Shown in pieces: positions 1-10,511 of a stretch of 64,000 nucleotides of DNA. Made by a program: the position numbers and the translations under genes. The notes under the pieces were generated by a model. That model was given only the letters and a program-made list of their open reading frames with translations, searched no databases and was not told the DNA's origin. This stretch comes from Glutinoglossum americanum (Eukaryota; Ascomycota; Geoglossomycetes; Geoglossales; Geoglossaceae): NCBI GenBank assembly GCA_020080175.1, contig JAGHQL010000019.1, positions 124,001-188,000 on the forward strand. Direction: 5' to 3'. Position 1 is the stretch's first letter. The number at the start of each line of letters is the position of its first letter.

Positions 1-1382
1 AAAGTAAAGACTAGTCCATGTAGAAAGCGAGTTTTTGCCATTAACCTCTTCACCAATTTCCTAGTTAAAGTATCTAAAATGTCGGACGCTCCGTCACGGC
101 AGGCTGCATAGAATAAATCACCCCTTTCTCGAGGATGCCGAACGTGACCAACAAGGGGTGAACGGGCCGGACGGAAGTGAGGAAGAGCTGCTACGAGGTA
201 TGCGATCGAAGGGGAATCAGATGATACCAGAAGAGCAGCTGAAAAGTGATAATAAAGCATGGTTTACAGCAAGTCGTGGGAAACCCGAGGGAAAGTGTTA
301 GGGTATGAACCAAGAGCAGCTTGCCTGGGTTAATTGATACGGGATGGCCCACCAATGAGCGTACATACAATCTAGTAGCCACGGTATGCCTAACGGCTTA
401 GCCAGGCCACGTAATGGGAGTCATAATGACTCTTCAGGAATGACTTCACGCCAACTCTAGAGGCACCCATAGAGTTACCTTTATACAGGGAACCAGTCTT
501 AGATATAGCGTCACAGAAACCAGCTGTCCAATACGCCACCGAAAACCGCATGACGGCTCAATATTCCAAGTTAGTAAATAACCCATGGGGGGGGGGGGAC
601 AACGGCCAACGTTTATCCTCGGGGGGAGCGGGCCCAACGAATGCGTCCCGCTGATCCACCAGTCCTCGGCATTCCCATCCGCTTCCTCGGCTTTGCCGCT
701 GAATTCCCGGCTGGCGTCCTCCCCGAAAAGACGCGCCCTCCCGCCTGAGCATGGAAGGGAAATCAAATCAAAAGGCTGGCGAGGTGGCAGGTAGCTGATA
801 GTGGCCGGCTAGAAGACGTTCGTGAACGGCTTTCGGCGAGGTAGATGGTCTGGGTCAGGGGTAAGTGATAAGGGGTTAGCTGGCTGGACTCAGCCCATAG
901 CGGCGCCCACGGAAGGTGTTGCACCCTGTCCGCGGAGTATTGAGGCATGCTGCCCAAATTGTTCCCTCTCAGGCCCTTGAAAGGGCCACGCTGCATGCCG
1001 CAGCTGCTCGAATGCAAGCGTTATTACTGTTCGAGGCCAAAGTCCGCAAACAGATTGATCGAGTCCGCATGTAAGCTAGACGGCAGGAGGCACGACCCCC
1101 CCTACTCCTCCCCGTAGTTTTCAGATAACGGGTATGCGGCTTAGTTATTGTTCTAGCTTACAGGAAAGCAAACAGATCAGTGGAAAGGTCAGGAGCAAAA
1201 GGGCATGAGAGATGGTAATGCTTCTCAGATTTGGCGAAGACGTGAATCGGTGAGCCCGTGCCAACGTATAACTAAATCGCACAATCTAGATCCGTACAAT
1301 TGCACTGATCGTAGGAGCGCATGTGACATAGCCCTACAGGTTACCATGAAATATCCCATGACATCCCACAGGGCTCTGTCAG
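1..1382. other. Intergenic, no gene seen
   Basis: No convincing coding region. The open frames on both strands are short, overlap each other and show no recognisable domain. A run of G lies near 587-597. The stretch lies downstream of the E2-type gene, which ends at 1383. Confidence 0.5.
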
Positions 1383-3669
1383 CTATTTGAGAAGTGATAA
1401 GCATTTGTCGAACTCCTTCTCCAAGTTCATACCACCAGAGGAGCTGCAATTAAGCGTGTCTTCAGTAAGATTCCCATTGAAGTGCCATATACCAACGTTT
1501 TTACCGGCAGAGTTTCGGATAAGCTGCTGGAGTTGGCTTGCATTGTGGAGGAAGTGGGCATTGACGACATCCTGCAAGCTCTCAGTGATCTTTACCATAT
1601 GGGAAGACGCATCCTGTCGTCGTTCAAACAAACCTTCCAGATTCCATTCCGCTTGAGTCTGGTTTGGAGCCAGTCGATCATGCCCCATCGTATGGTATTT
1701 GCTCTAACAAATTCTTTGTGTTGCTCGCTTGCCAGACTGCCCCCAAGGCCCTCCCTTCCAGGCTCATTGATATACGGACACTCTACGAAAATCATGGACT
1801 GGATCGATACGAAGACTTGCAGTAGTGTGCTCGATCCCGGCATCCATTTCTCAGTGGCGTTCCCTTCCCAAGTATTGATCAGGCTCAAGCAGACTACTAT
1901 AGTGATTAGTTTTAATGCATATATAGTGGTGATGTGAGTGTGGATGGTCGTAACTTTGTTGTTTAGACAAGGTGAGCAAGGGTGGACACGTACCTTTGCC
2001 GTTAGCATATAAATTTGGGTTAAACCTGACTCGGCCACCACCCGTAGTCTTAAGCATCACCTTAGGAGGGCTATTTGGAAAGTCTGCGGGTGCCAACACA
2101 TCAAATCTACTCGACGGTGAGCGATACTCTGCTTGGAGATTCAAATGTTGGCATTTCATACTCAAACAGACCGCCTTCGTAAGGGGTGTCCTTGGGGCCG
2201 ACTATCAATACTTTCAATACATCCGGTCTAACGTCCATCGCACGGACAAAGATCCCCTCAGGCAGGTTAGTCAGTTCAGCAATCTGCCGAACTAGCTTTG
2301 GTTGCCTTCCAGGAAGGGGTTTCTTAATTTTTTCGGCATCCCCTTTAAAGCAGTGCGTGTTTAGAACGGCGGCCGACCAGTCCAGCACTTTCGGAGCCCC
2401 TAACGGTAATTCACTCTTTGGAGAGACCGCGGTGGGATATAAATATCGCCCGAGCCTAACTCCTCTTCCTTCTCCTGGGCCGTTTGTCGAGCCGACGGAC
2501 CCCATGGTGCTTAGCATGGAGTCATGCATCTTAACAAGGTGTTCGCACAGGTTCATCGAGGTAGCACCCTCCCCAGAGCGAAATGCTTCGTCATTGGAGC
2601 CCCTGGCGCCCTTCAGATATACCTCTGCTTGTACCCTCAGTCTACCAAGAAGATCAAAGAGTGGCTGTGACCTCGGCTCTTGTTCATCTTCTAAGACTAT
2701 TACCGATATTACAGCTGTTCCTGGAGGAGATTGCGCAATTCCTCGCAGGCCTTTGGTGTGTTTTTTCAAGCGCCGTGGCTGCTTCAAAATACCACGGAGA
2801 TCGTCCCTGGCGATCATGGCCTCCAAGAGTCCCAGCAACGATTTCACCAAATCTAGGCGATCAGCAAGCTCTTTGATCGAGTCGCTCCTGAGGAGCATTT
2901 CTATAGTCTCCGAGAAGAGAGATAGGTCGAGCATCGCAGACATAACGGAAAGGACGGGGACGCGCCGGTCTTGGCTGACCCTAATATCTCCAGCGAAATC
3001 GTTAAGATTCGCAGAGATGAAACTGAATGCCGCAGATGTCTTCTGGTCGATTTTAGGATCGTGGGCCCTACTTGCTTGGATTTGACCCAGCATGCTGGAT
3101 GTGGGGGGAAAGTTGTGACCAAACCCTATCCCTGCGGGTCCTGGATAGATGCCAGTTGTCAGATGGCGGGCCCGATTAGGGGCCATTGCGATAAGATGAA
3201 GGCCTGATCGTTCACGAAGCATTGTGTCGTCCAGAAAATTTAAGTGCTGAAAAAGGGTATTGAGTTTCAAAGCTTGACCTTGCGACCTGGTGTACCATTC
3301 CCGTAGTATCGCTACATTTGCAGAGGTTTCCGTGCTGGTCACCGATGATTTGCCCTCCGATTCCTCAGGGGATCCACCGCCGTCGAGTTCCCGCTCTAGT
3401 CTCCGAGCAAACGCAGCATCAGTTTCTAATTGGCCATAATCCTGGTCAAATCCCTCGGAGAGTTTGAGAGCTAACAGGAAATCCTCATTACTGTCTTCCA
3501 GGCCAGGCCGGTTGGACTGCTCGGAGAGCTTGAGGGCTAGTATATAGTCTTCATCAAGATCCTGACTACTACAGTGTCCTAGATCGAACTGGTTGAACCC
3601 TTCTGAGAGTTTGAGAGCCAAAAGGAAGTCATCATCAAGCTCCTCATCTCCACCCGTCCAGAGCGCCAT
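1383..3669 (-). CDS. UIM-containing E2 ubiquitin-conjugating enzyme (UBE2O/BIRC6-type UBC)
   Basis: Predicted E2-like protein of 689 aa in four exons: 3669-2162, 2106-1994, 1893-1634 and 1571-1383. The introns are 55, 100 and 62 bp with GT-AG ends, and the frame stays open throughout. The first ~100 residues carry three near-identical ubiquitin-interacting motifs with the core LLALKLSE or ILALKLSE, each preceded by acidic residues; a fourth, weaker one may follow. A ~300-residue helical middle follows. The C-terminal UBC domain has GPKDTPYEGGLFEFD, FPNSPPK, RFNPNLY and NGKVCLSL, which puts the catalytic Cys at about residue 542. The FNPN motif in place of HPN and the extended C-terminal part (VLVSIQS-like, then NEPG) fit the UBE2O/BIRC6 group. 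Known role of the group: transfer of ubiquitin to substrates. The UIMs suggest binding to ubiquitinated partners (inference). The start was chosen at MALWTGG just before the first UIM; an in-frame upstream ATG at 3747 adds 26 unremarkable residues. Confidence 0.88.
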
Positions 3670-4309
3670 GGCTATTGATATCGCAGGCAGATGCAGTAGG
3701 CAGGACCCCGCATAGCTTTCGCAGGCGGTTTGGACTCTTTCGAACACTCAGCCTTGCCGGCCAAGCTTCCCACATTCAATCGACTGGAAACGCCGGGATT
3801 AACAAGGGTGCATTACGGAGCTGACAGCGGACTGGCGTAATCCGCGAGGCTGCGATACGGTTACAGATGACCTTTTGTATTTCCGGAAACGCTCGCGGCA
3901 GACTAAGCATAGTTAGCAACGACAGGCCCACAACAGCCTATTGGTATGAACACTGGTCTCGGGTGACCCCACCGAGCCAGCAGATTCCAGGTCGGACTTC
4001 AGTAATAGCTCCAAACGTCTGATACTAGCCTCTGCTCCAATGAAAGAGCTCGCTCCAAAACTAGCTTCCCTTCCTAGAACAGCTTCCCGCTCTATCCAAT
4101 ATTGGCTCCCCATCAGGCGGCACCAGTCTTGGCCTCGGACCGCGTCCTGTATCGCTAAAGCCTTGTCTCAACGTATAAATCCATCGCTGCTCTATAGACT
4201 CACACTCTACGCTCTCCTCCCAATGCATTCGCTCTAGGCAAGTTAAGTTCTAGATACCTTCACCGCTTTATTGGCTTCAGGGAAGAGTAGCACATTTACA
4301 TTTCATATG
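3670..4309. other. Intergenic region between E2-type gene and HET gene
   Basis: About 640 bp holding the presumed promoter of the E2-type gene and the 3' flank of the HET gene. Short frames here show no domain. Nothing else was recognised. Confidence 0.45.
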
Positions 4310-6316
4310 TTATACAAGCTCAAACCTTTCCAGATCATTAGGTCTCTTCAACTTGCGTTCTAGGAGGTCGATCATCTCTCCATGCATCTTCCGGTAGACA
4401 TAGCAGTCCCCCACGTAAGTGTATCTTCCATCACTACGCCGTCTCAAAACAATAGGGACACTACACCCAATCAACTGGCATATGAAATCGCCTTCCTTAA
4501 CCCAAAAAGGCACCAAACAAAACTCTGAAGTATTTGTCTCAGCAAGAGTTCTACAACCCGTGATTGCGCGTATAGAATGATAAACTTCCGCAAATTCCGG
4601 CTCACGATGCAGCTGGAAAAGCTTAAAAAAGGAGGCCATAGCACCTGGTTGCTGCGCCACGATTTCAGACCAGCCGGAGCGTTTGGGATCATATCTGAGA
4701 AGAAGCATGCATATGAGAATTCCACTTGCATCTCTCCACACGGCGTGATCTTCCGGGAAAGTGCTCAAGGCAGGTCGCAGTAGGTCTCTGGCCTCGGTTT
4801 CGAAGTTCCATAATGTTCTCTGGTGAGACGGAATCGAGAAACTCTGTTCATGCTCTGGAGGCTCAACTTCCTTGATTTCTTGTTGAAGGTTTGGAAGAAT
4901 TTCTCGCTCTACCTGAGTCCGGCGTACGGCGCCGAGTTGAAAGCCAAGGACTTTCACCATAGAAAGATCATTAGAGAAAGTAGGTGGGAACCGAGCAATA
5001 GCTTTAGAGTGCCACTCTCTCTGCATCGGCCTGAGATCCCCGTCCATAATTAATGCCATTCTCCACGGCCGTCTCCAGTCCGGCGTCCACGATGGCATGT
5101 CAGCTTGAGTATCAGGATACTGAGAGTAGCAGATCACGTTTAGGCTTCCGATACTATGAATAAAAGCTTTGACGAGCTGCTTGTAAAGCGGATAGACTGG
5201 CTGCTCATAGTCTGGTTGCATTATCTCAGCTGACAAGGAAGGGAGTACCAAGCCCAGTATCGCATATATCTTGTCATGTGGAAACTTGCACAAACGGTCT
5301 CGGCTGGCTTGCAACCATCTGGAAACAGCGTCTGATAGCGGAACGGTATACCGTCCCTTGACTGTAAGGTCTCTTTTAGGGTCCGCCCATATCTTGAACA
5401 TTCGGCCCATCCTTAAGCCTTGAAGCACAGGCTGACAGTCGCGCGGCCAGACGTACAGGTTTGGGTTCGAAATCGTAGCTAGAGGTGCCATGGCATTAAT
5501 CATGTACTCTACGTTTGATGTCGTATAGAAGGCCGTTCGTATAGCAAGCTCAACTGCTGGCCAGGAAGTGAATTTCTTGCCACAATAAAAGCGCGCTCTC
5601 TTTGCCATGATAAGCTCTTGATATATCCAGGCTCTGCCCCACCACGGACGGTTCAGGAGCCTGTGAAGCGCTATCCATGCAGATGCGTTCCTTTTATTGA
5701 CGAGGTGCTTCGTCTTCGTCATGATTGTCAATTTCTTTAGTGATCCTTGCGGATTGTCTTCCTCATCCTCCTCTTCCACGTGAGTGAAACAATTGTAAAT
5801 CTCCTGCGCAAGCATCAATGCGGAATTGCTATCATCGCTAGCTACACCTAGCCATACCACGACTTGCGTTGCATGTTGGTAAATGCGGTGCATTCGCCTG
5901 ATTTGGTGACCTTTCTCAACCGGGTCCGCCCGATTGATACAGATTGCGTCTATCCATATTATTCGAGGACGCTCTTGGTACCGTAGGTGCTTCAGAGCCG
6001 CAAATAGGTTCTGCGTCACCTCAAATACTCTGTTATTAAGCGTGATTTGTTGGGGAGAGCTTTCATCTCCCCACGTATATGAGAGTGCTTCGTAAGTAAC
6101 GGTAGACGCTGCGGTTGCGCCGGCGGATCGCAGATCATTGCCAGAGACATTAGCAGAGACATAGACCGTGTCTATATCCCAGACATGATTCTTCAATATG
6201 CACCCTACATTTCCCTCGGCATGGTTGGGTAGCAACGTAATGAGCCGAATCCCTGGTTCCTCGGATGGAAGAGGTGTAAACTCGAACAAGCCTGAGGGTT
6301 TGAGACCAACTTTCAT
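4310..6316 (-). CDS. HET (heterokaryon incompatibility) domain protein
   Basis: Intact single-exon gene of 668 aa. The HET domain spans roughly residues 70-260. It opens with YEALSYTWGD, has ITLNN before a leucine-rich stretch, then the diagnostic IWIDAICINRAD block, and ends near the RAWIYQEL and GRAW-type motifs (WWGRAWIYQE). The C-terminal ~400 residues are family-typical: LSDAVSRWLQASRDRLCKFPHDKIYAILGL and, close to the end, a segment beginning EGDFICQLIGCSVPIVLR that is common in this subfamily. HET proteins are known to take part in non-self recognition and cell death after hyphal fusion in filamentous ascomycetes. The role of this copy is inferred only from the domain. No NACHT, WD40 or TIR domain is attached. 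It stands alone next to the accessory block. Confidence 0.92.
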   Translation of the reverse strand: MKVGLKPSGLFEFTPLPSEEPGIRLITLLPNHAEGNVGCILKNHVWDIDTVYVSANVSGNDLRSAGATAASTVTYEALSYTWGDESSPQQITLNNRVFEVTQNLFAALKHLRYQERPRIIWIDAICINRADPVEKGHQIRRMHRIYQHATQVVVWLGVASDDSNSALMLAQEIYNCFTHVEEEDEEDNPQGSLKKLTIMTKTKHLVNKRNASAWIALHRLLNRPWWGRAWIYQELIMAKRARFYCGKKFTSWPAVELAIRTAFYTTSNVEYMINAMAPLATISNPNLYVWPRDCQPVLQGLRMGRMFKIWADPKRDLTVKGRYTVPLSDAVSRWLQASRDRLCKFPHDKIYAILGLVLPSLSAEIMQPDYEQPVYPLYKQLVKAFIHSIGSLNVICYSQYPDTQADMPSWTPDWRRPWRMALIMDGDLRPMQREWHSKAIARFPPTFSNDLSMVKVLGFQLGAVRRTQVEREILPNLQQEIKEVEPPEHEQSFSIPSHQRTLWNFETEARDLLRPALSTFPEDHAVWRDASGILICMLLLRYDPKRSGWSEIVAQQPGAMASFFKLFQLHREPEFAEVYHSIRAITGCRTLAETNTSEFCLVPFWVKEGDFICQLIGCSVPIVLRRRSDGRYTYVGDCYVYRKMHGEMIDLLERKLKRPNDLERFELV

Positions 6317-8062
6317 CGTATTGGAAAATGCAAGGAGTAATCTTTAAGTTAGTAGCTTCAAGACGCAAGAGACACATAAAGATCAATATACCAAAATAGA
6401 AGGTTGCCTTGCAATGAAGCTGAGTAGAGTCGAGCCTGAGGTTTCTGGTGGTAGGCGATAACTGTATCATTAGTGTGATGCTATTGGCTTAGCCCGTTGC
6501 ATAATAATATAACCTAAATAGCAACACCCGATTTTATTTTATTTTTTAAGTAGAGTTGAAATTATAGTCATGAGCGTATCTTTGTTAATTGCTTGATAGC
6601 TATAGGAGTCTCTTGAACATATGTACCATAATACAACGGTGGTCTTCGGGGGTGTGCCTAATAATTATAAGAGCCCTTCCCGAACATATGCGCCGCGATA
6701 CAATGGTATTTTTCGGGGGCGTGCCTAATGGTCGTGGTTATGGGAGTGACCCTTATCTTGGAGATTATGGTTTAAGAGGAATTGCATTGTGCAACTGGCG
6801 ATGCTGGTATTTTTTTTTCCTGCTGACTTGTGTAGTATCCTAGTACGAGATCAAATATGAGGCCTTGAACATCTACACACGTTAGCTGAAAACAAAACCG
6901 TAGGGCTTTGCGAGTCTTACTGTCGCCAGCAGCTTCCATAAAAAAGCACTACCTGCTTTGATGCATCTTGGGGTTCAGAGATGCCCAAACTTCCACTTGT
7001 CAATCTGAAGAGATGGCGAAATCCATCCAGCCCTTCACCGATAGGTTTACTTGCAATGATGTCTGGATTGGAGTCGGTCATGACAGGAGCAGAAAGACGA
7101 ACTTGGAGATATGTATGATAAGGGGCATTTTAATTCAAACAAGGACAAAGGTATCGCGGATCGTAATTTTAGGCTAGTATTTTAGAGATACGCGTGGCGT
7201 TCATAAATATGAAACGGAGAGTGCCAAGAAACGTGCAAGCTGCGGCGGCCTCATCCCGAATCTAGAGGGTGAGGGACGCCGCTCTTTGCTCGCGCGAGTC
7301 GGGTGGGTTCCAGGCGAGCATGGGTGAGTACGGGTAATTCCATGACTTCATCAATCAAATCTATTGTGGAAAACTTATAATTACGAGGCTGTTCCACATC
7401 ATATATAGGCCCTAAAACTTTCTAATAATCTGTACTTTGGGCTAACAATTTTATAGACCATCTCATCTACAATACTCCTTTCTTTCTGCCATTGCAAGCA
7501 AACATAAGGGATGACTATGGCAATAACTGCAACACTCCTCCGCGTTAGGCGTAGAAGCCAGCGTCCTAATCAGTTGTCAACCCAAGCGCTAGAGATGTAA
7601 TTGGGTATCTCCTAGCCTTTCCTGACCAAGCTATCTTCAAAGATAACAGCTTGGAGACTGGCAGATCAGCCCAGCTTACGGAACACCCTAGATCCCAAGT
7701 GATAGACAGTTATACCAGAGTTAATCCCTTACCGCTGTATATGGAACCTATCAGACAAGATAAAGCATTTATTCAGACTACTGTCCTACTTAGAAATTCA
7801 GTGATATACCTATAAGTGATGTAGTTTCATTCAAATACTGTCTAGCTACAGAGCAGCAGAACAGGAGCTACCGGGAACAACCAGATGAGATTAAGAGATC
7901 AAGGCGGCGAATACTATTTTGCAGTTGCCGTTTTTCAATATGAGCTATCAGCCTATCGACTTTGGGGTGGGACAATAAAGGCTTGTAGTAGTAGGGTATC
8001 TTGCGAAAATATGGTCAAAAAATCCTAGATGTATTCTAGAGCTACATGTTAGAATCACCTCA
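6317..8062. other. Intergenic, AT-leaning, with degenerate short repeats
   Basis: No gene recognised in about 1.7 kb. It contains a 67-bp tandem duplication (6615-6662 and 6682-6729) and a GTGAGC/GGGTGAG-rich patch near 7250-7335 resembling patches at 9.85, 17.4 and 27.65 kb. The small frames at 6589-6843 and 6968-7177 have no recognisable features. Confidence 0.45.
6615..6729. repeat. 67-bp tandem duplication, diverged by transitions
   Basis: Two copies of a ~48-bp core starting GAACATATG and ending GTGCCTAAT lie 67 bp apart (6615-6662 and 6682-6729). Almost all differences between them are C/T or A/G transitions; I count one transversion. This pattern would fit RIP acting on duplicated DNA. 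Confidence 0.6.
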
Positions 8063-8182
8063 CTTCGTCAAATTGAAGGCCTTGATCTAGTTCAGGTTTG
8101 GTAGCTCGCAATTTAGTCGAATTGAGAGCCCCGATCTAGTTCAGGTTTTAGCTTGCGATTTGATCGAATAGAGGGCCTTGAT
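8063..8182 (+). repeat. ~48-bp tandem repeat, about 2.5 units
   Basis: Units beginning CTAGTTCAGGTTT and ending GAGGGCCTTGAT or GAGAGCCCCGAT. A partial unit lies at 8063-8086, followed by full units at 8087-8135 and 8136-8182. An inverted copy of the same unit lies at 9648-9721 on the other side of the HNH gene. Confidence 0.7.
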
Positions 8183-8310
8183 TCATAATCGAGCCCCTCG
8201 ATATAATATTTACAAGCCTAATAAGAGTAGTAAGATTGGAAGACGTCACTTAGAAGGAAGGGGGATGCGTCAAGAGAATCGATGCTGTCTATTCGACTCC
8301 ATCAAGAGGC
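8183..8310 (+). repeat. Left-edge copy of the 133-bp palindrome-bearing repeat
   Basis: A diverged single copy of the repeat that forms a tandem array at 16.99-17.31 kb, in the same orientation. Shared blocks are the 15-bp palindrome ATCGAGCCCCTCGAT (8188-8202), ACAAGCC(T)AATAA, an AGATTGGA/AGATTAGGA block, and AAGAGAATCGAT followed by a CTRTCTATT stretch. Confidence 0.7.
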
Positions 8311-8362
8311 TTAATATGTTATAGTAGTTATATTTATTAGGACTGAGGTTCAAATAAATCTT

Positions 8363-9574
8363 TCAATATGCCATCATCAATACTCCAACTTCTGTGCTAC
8401 CGTTACGAGCTAGGCAGCACAGCTGATCACGATCTCTAAGGATACGCTCGATATATTCAGCCATTCCGGATGCATGGAAAACCGCACCTACTGATGCATG
8501 GACAGAAAGGAGTTTCGGGTCAGGAAGTGAGTAGCGGCCATCATGGGCAGTGAAAGTGATAAAGCCATCACTAGGTAGGAAGGAATTGTAAACGGAGGAA
8601 AATTTGCGGTATTTTTTGATATAGTAGCGATTCGGGGTAGTCTATGCATATCCTTATTAGTGATGGAGAGATAAGAAGGAGGAAAACTAACAGTTGGCTC
8701 TAAGCACAGCTCGAGTTTTCCAAATTCAGAATGCAACCCAGCCCACATAGTTAATACATTTTGTGGGTCGTTGATATTGTCCGTAGAGAAGTCGCGTATA
8801 CTGGGGAACATATGGTAGATAGCCTCCCAAATTGTGGCCTTGTAGTGACGCTGTTCTGAGAATTAGTAGATGTGAAATCCATTTAGAAGAGACAATAGTA
8901 CATCACGTTCATCAAATGCAGCTAGTGAGAATGGTATTATATGGGCTGCTTCGGTTACAGCAGTAGTAGTACTCTGTCTCTCTGCATCAGAGAGAATTTC
9001 ATCTGCCTTATTGACATCGTATACTCTAGTCAATAGACAACAGTTGCCGTCCCGAGCGAGACAGTCAGCCTTAAGCTTAGTTTGATCACGTCTCTGAGCA
9101 GTGATTTCAGCTGCAATATCATCAACATCGTCCAAATCACCACCGGGACGTGCTGAAATCGCTTTAGGTGTTTTGCCGCCGCCGGCCCGTACTGTTCCTA
9201 TATCAGTAAATAGAGAAGGATTGGGAGAATGGAGATAGAGGTTGTGGTACGAGTAGCTTTGACTAGAAGACAACGTGTAAAGAAGAGAACTTACTGGGGA
9301 TGAGAATAGATGATATATAATGATCAGCCAGCTGTCTCAGGTCATCTTTTTTATTAATAATGTCATTAGCAATGACCGTCGAGCCATCTGGTGGCAAATG
9401 ATTGAGAAAGGCATTCAAAATCCTGGAGGTTGACTCGGACGGAGATTCATTTTTGGCGTAGTCCTCAACCAAACTATGGGCAAGAGTTGCAGTGAGCGTG
9501 CCAAGTGAGGAGAGAGACGACATCATGTCATCGGAAGATGATATGCCACCGGCTGGAGAGGTCATATCTGCCAT
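8363..9574 (-). CDS. HNH endonuclease domain protein
   Basis: Predicted 337-aa protein in four exons: 9574-9295, 9197-8902, 8850-8692 and 8641-8363. The introns are 97, 51 and 50 bp, with CTAAT/ACTAAT branch-like sequences in the last two. The N-terminal ~90 residues are Ser-rich and helical. The HNH core begins at RDGNCCLLT (about residue 142). TEAAHIIPFSL supplies a candidate His (~179). NDPQNVLTM supplies Asn (~223) and the GLHSEFG segment the second His (~232). The C-terminal block (DGRYSLPDPKLLSVHAS, then VFHASGMAEYIERI) matches what I recall of a large, uncharacterised ascomycete HNH family. The catalytic triad looks complete, so nuclease activity is plausible (inference). It lies between inverted copies of a ~48-bp repeat and is transcribed away from the next gene. 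Confidence 0.8.
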
Positions 9575-10076
9575 GATTGTCTTCAGGCCTTTCGTGAATA
9601 AAAAAGGTGAGATAGGTTACGCTAGGCGGCTAGAGCTGGCAGAACCGAAGTTGCAAGCTAACCTGAACTAGATCAAGGCCCTCGATTTGACCAAATCACG
9701 AGCTACTAACCCGAACTAGACAGAAATAGCCTTTCGGTTTTATTGCTCTAGCCATCGATGGAGCTAAGAAAAAAGTTTCAAAATAGACTTAGGTATATAG
9801 TTGATATTTCTATGCTTAGATCTGAGGACTCGCTGGGTTGTGTTTGGAACGCTAACATGGGAGCGAGGTGAGCAAACCCAGGCTCATCCAGCTCACCGTT
9901 TAAGGCGGCAGCAACTGGGTGAGGTAGAGGTCAGTGCGTCGCAGTTTATCGTTTCTTTTACCGCCAAGATAATAAATGAACATTATTTAAGCTTTCTTCG
10001 ATGAGTTTGCTTCGACAACATCGTTGAAAAGATTGGTCATCAAGTGGAGGTGAGATGCAACTCTTCTATTTAGTTA
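9575..10076. other. Divergent intergenic region with repeats
   Basis: Upstream region of the HNH gene (minus strand) and of the 184-aa gene (plus strand). It contains the inverted ~48-bp repeat copy and a GGTGAGC/GCTCACC-rich patch near 9850-9925. No gene is supported. Confidence 0.5.
9648..9721 (-). repeat. Inverted copy of the ~48-bp repeat
   Basis: On the minus strand it reads CTAGTTCGGGTTAGTAGCTC and continues to GAGGGCCTTGATCTAGTTC. This is the same unit as the tandem copies at 8063-8182 but in the opposite orientation, so the HNH gene lies between facing copies. Confidence 0.7.
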
Positions 10077-10475
10077 GATCGAGCCCTTTAATATACAATC
10101 AAGCCCCTCGAAAGGATCCAATAGAGGCTTACTACAGGTTTCCCTATAGAGTAACCCGGTCAGACCAACAACGTACGTGTTCTGTAGGCACATCCCATAG
10201 ACCGGTAAGTCTTTGCTAGGTGATGAAGAGNNNNNNNNNNCGTGTTCTGTAGGCACATCCCATAGACCGGTAAGTCTTTGCTAGGTGATGAAGAGAATTG
10301 AGCACTTCTAAGCTCCTCAATATACAATCAAGCCCCTCGAAAGGATCCAATAGAGGCTTACTACAGGTTTCCCTATAGAGTAACCCGGTCAGACCAACAA
10401 CGTACGTGTTCTGTAGGCACATCCCATAGACCGGTAAGTCTTTGCTAGGTGATGAAGAGGATTGAGCACTTCTAC
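10077..10475. repeat. 164-bp tandem repeat interrupted by an assembly gap
   Basis: The unit runs from CGTGTTCTGTAGGCACATCC through GAAGAG, then an AATATACAATCAAGCCCCTCG block, and back to CGTACGTG. Equivalent points lie at 10241 and 10405, giving a 164-bp period. The 55 bp just left of the ten Ns (10176-10230) are identical to the 55 bp just right of them (10241-10295). The gap therefore probably marks a collapsed or falsely joined array. The unit carries a diverged half of the 15-bp palindrome (TCAAGCCCCTCGA). Confidence 0.8.
10231..10240. other. Assembly gap (10 N)
   Basis: Ten undetermined bases inside the tandem repeat. The true length and copy number here are unknown. Confidence 0.98.
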
Positions 10476-10511
10476 TAATTCAATTTTTTATTCTATAGAA
10501 CAATCGATAGA

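Noticed and set aside
446-794. Overlapping small frames on both strands near the left edge
   Set aside because: They overlap each other, show no domain and have biased composition around a G run.
2186-3085. 299-codon plus-strand frame
   Set aside because: It is the antisense shadow of the UIM/E2 gene, whose motifs and splice sites are convincing on the minus strand.
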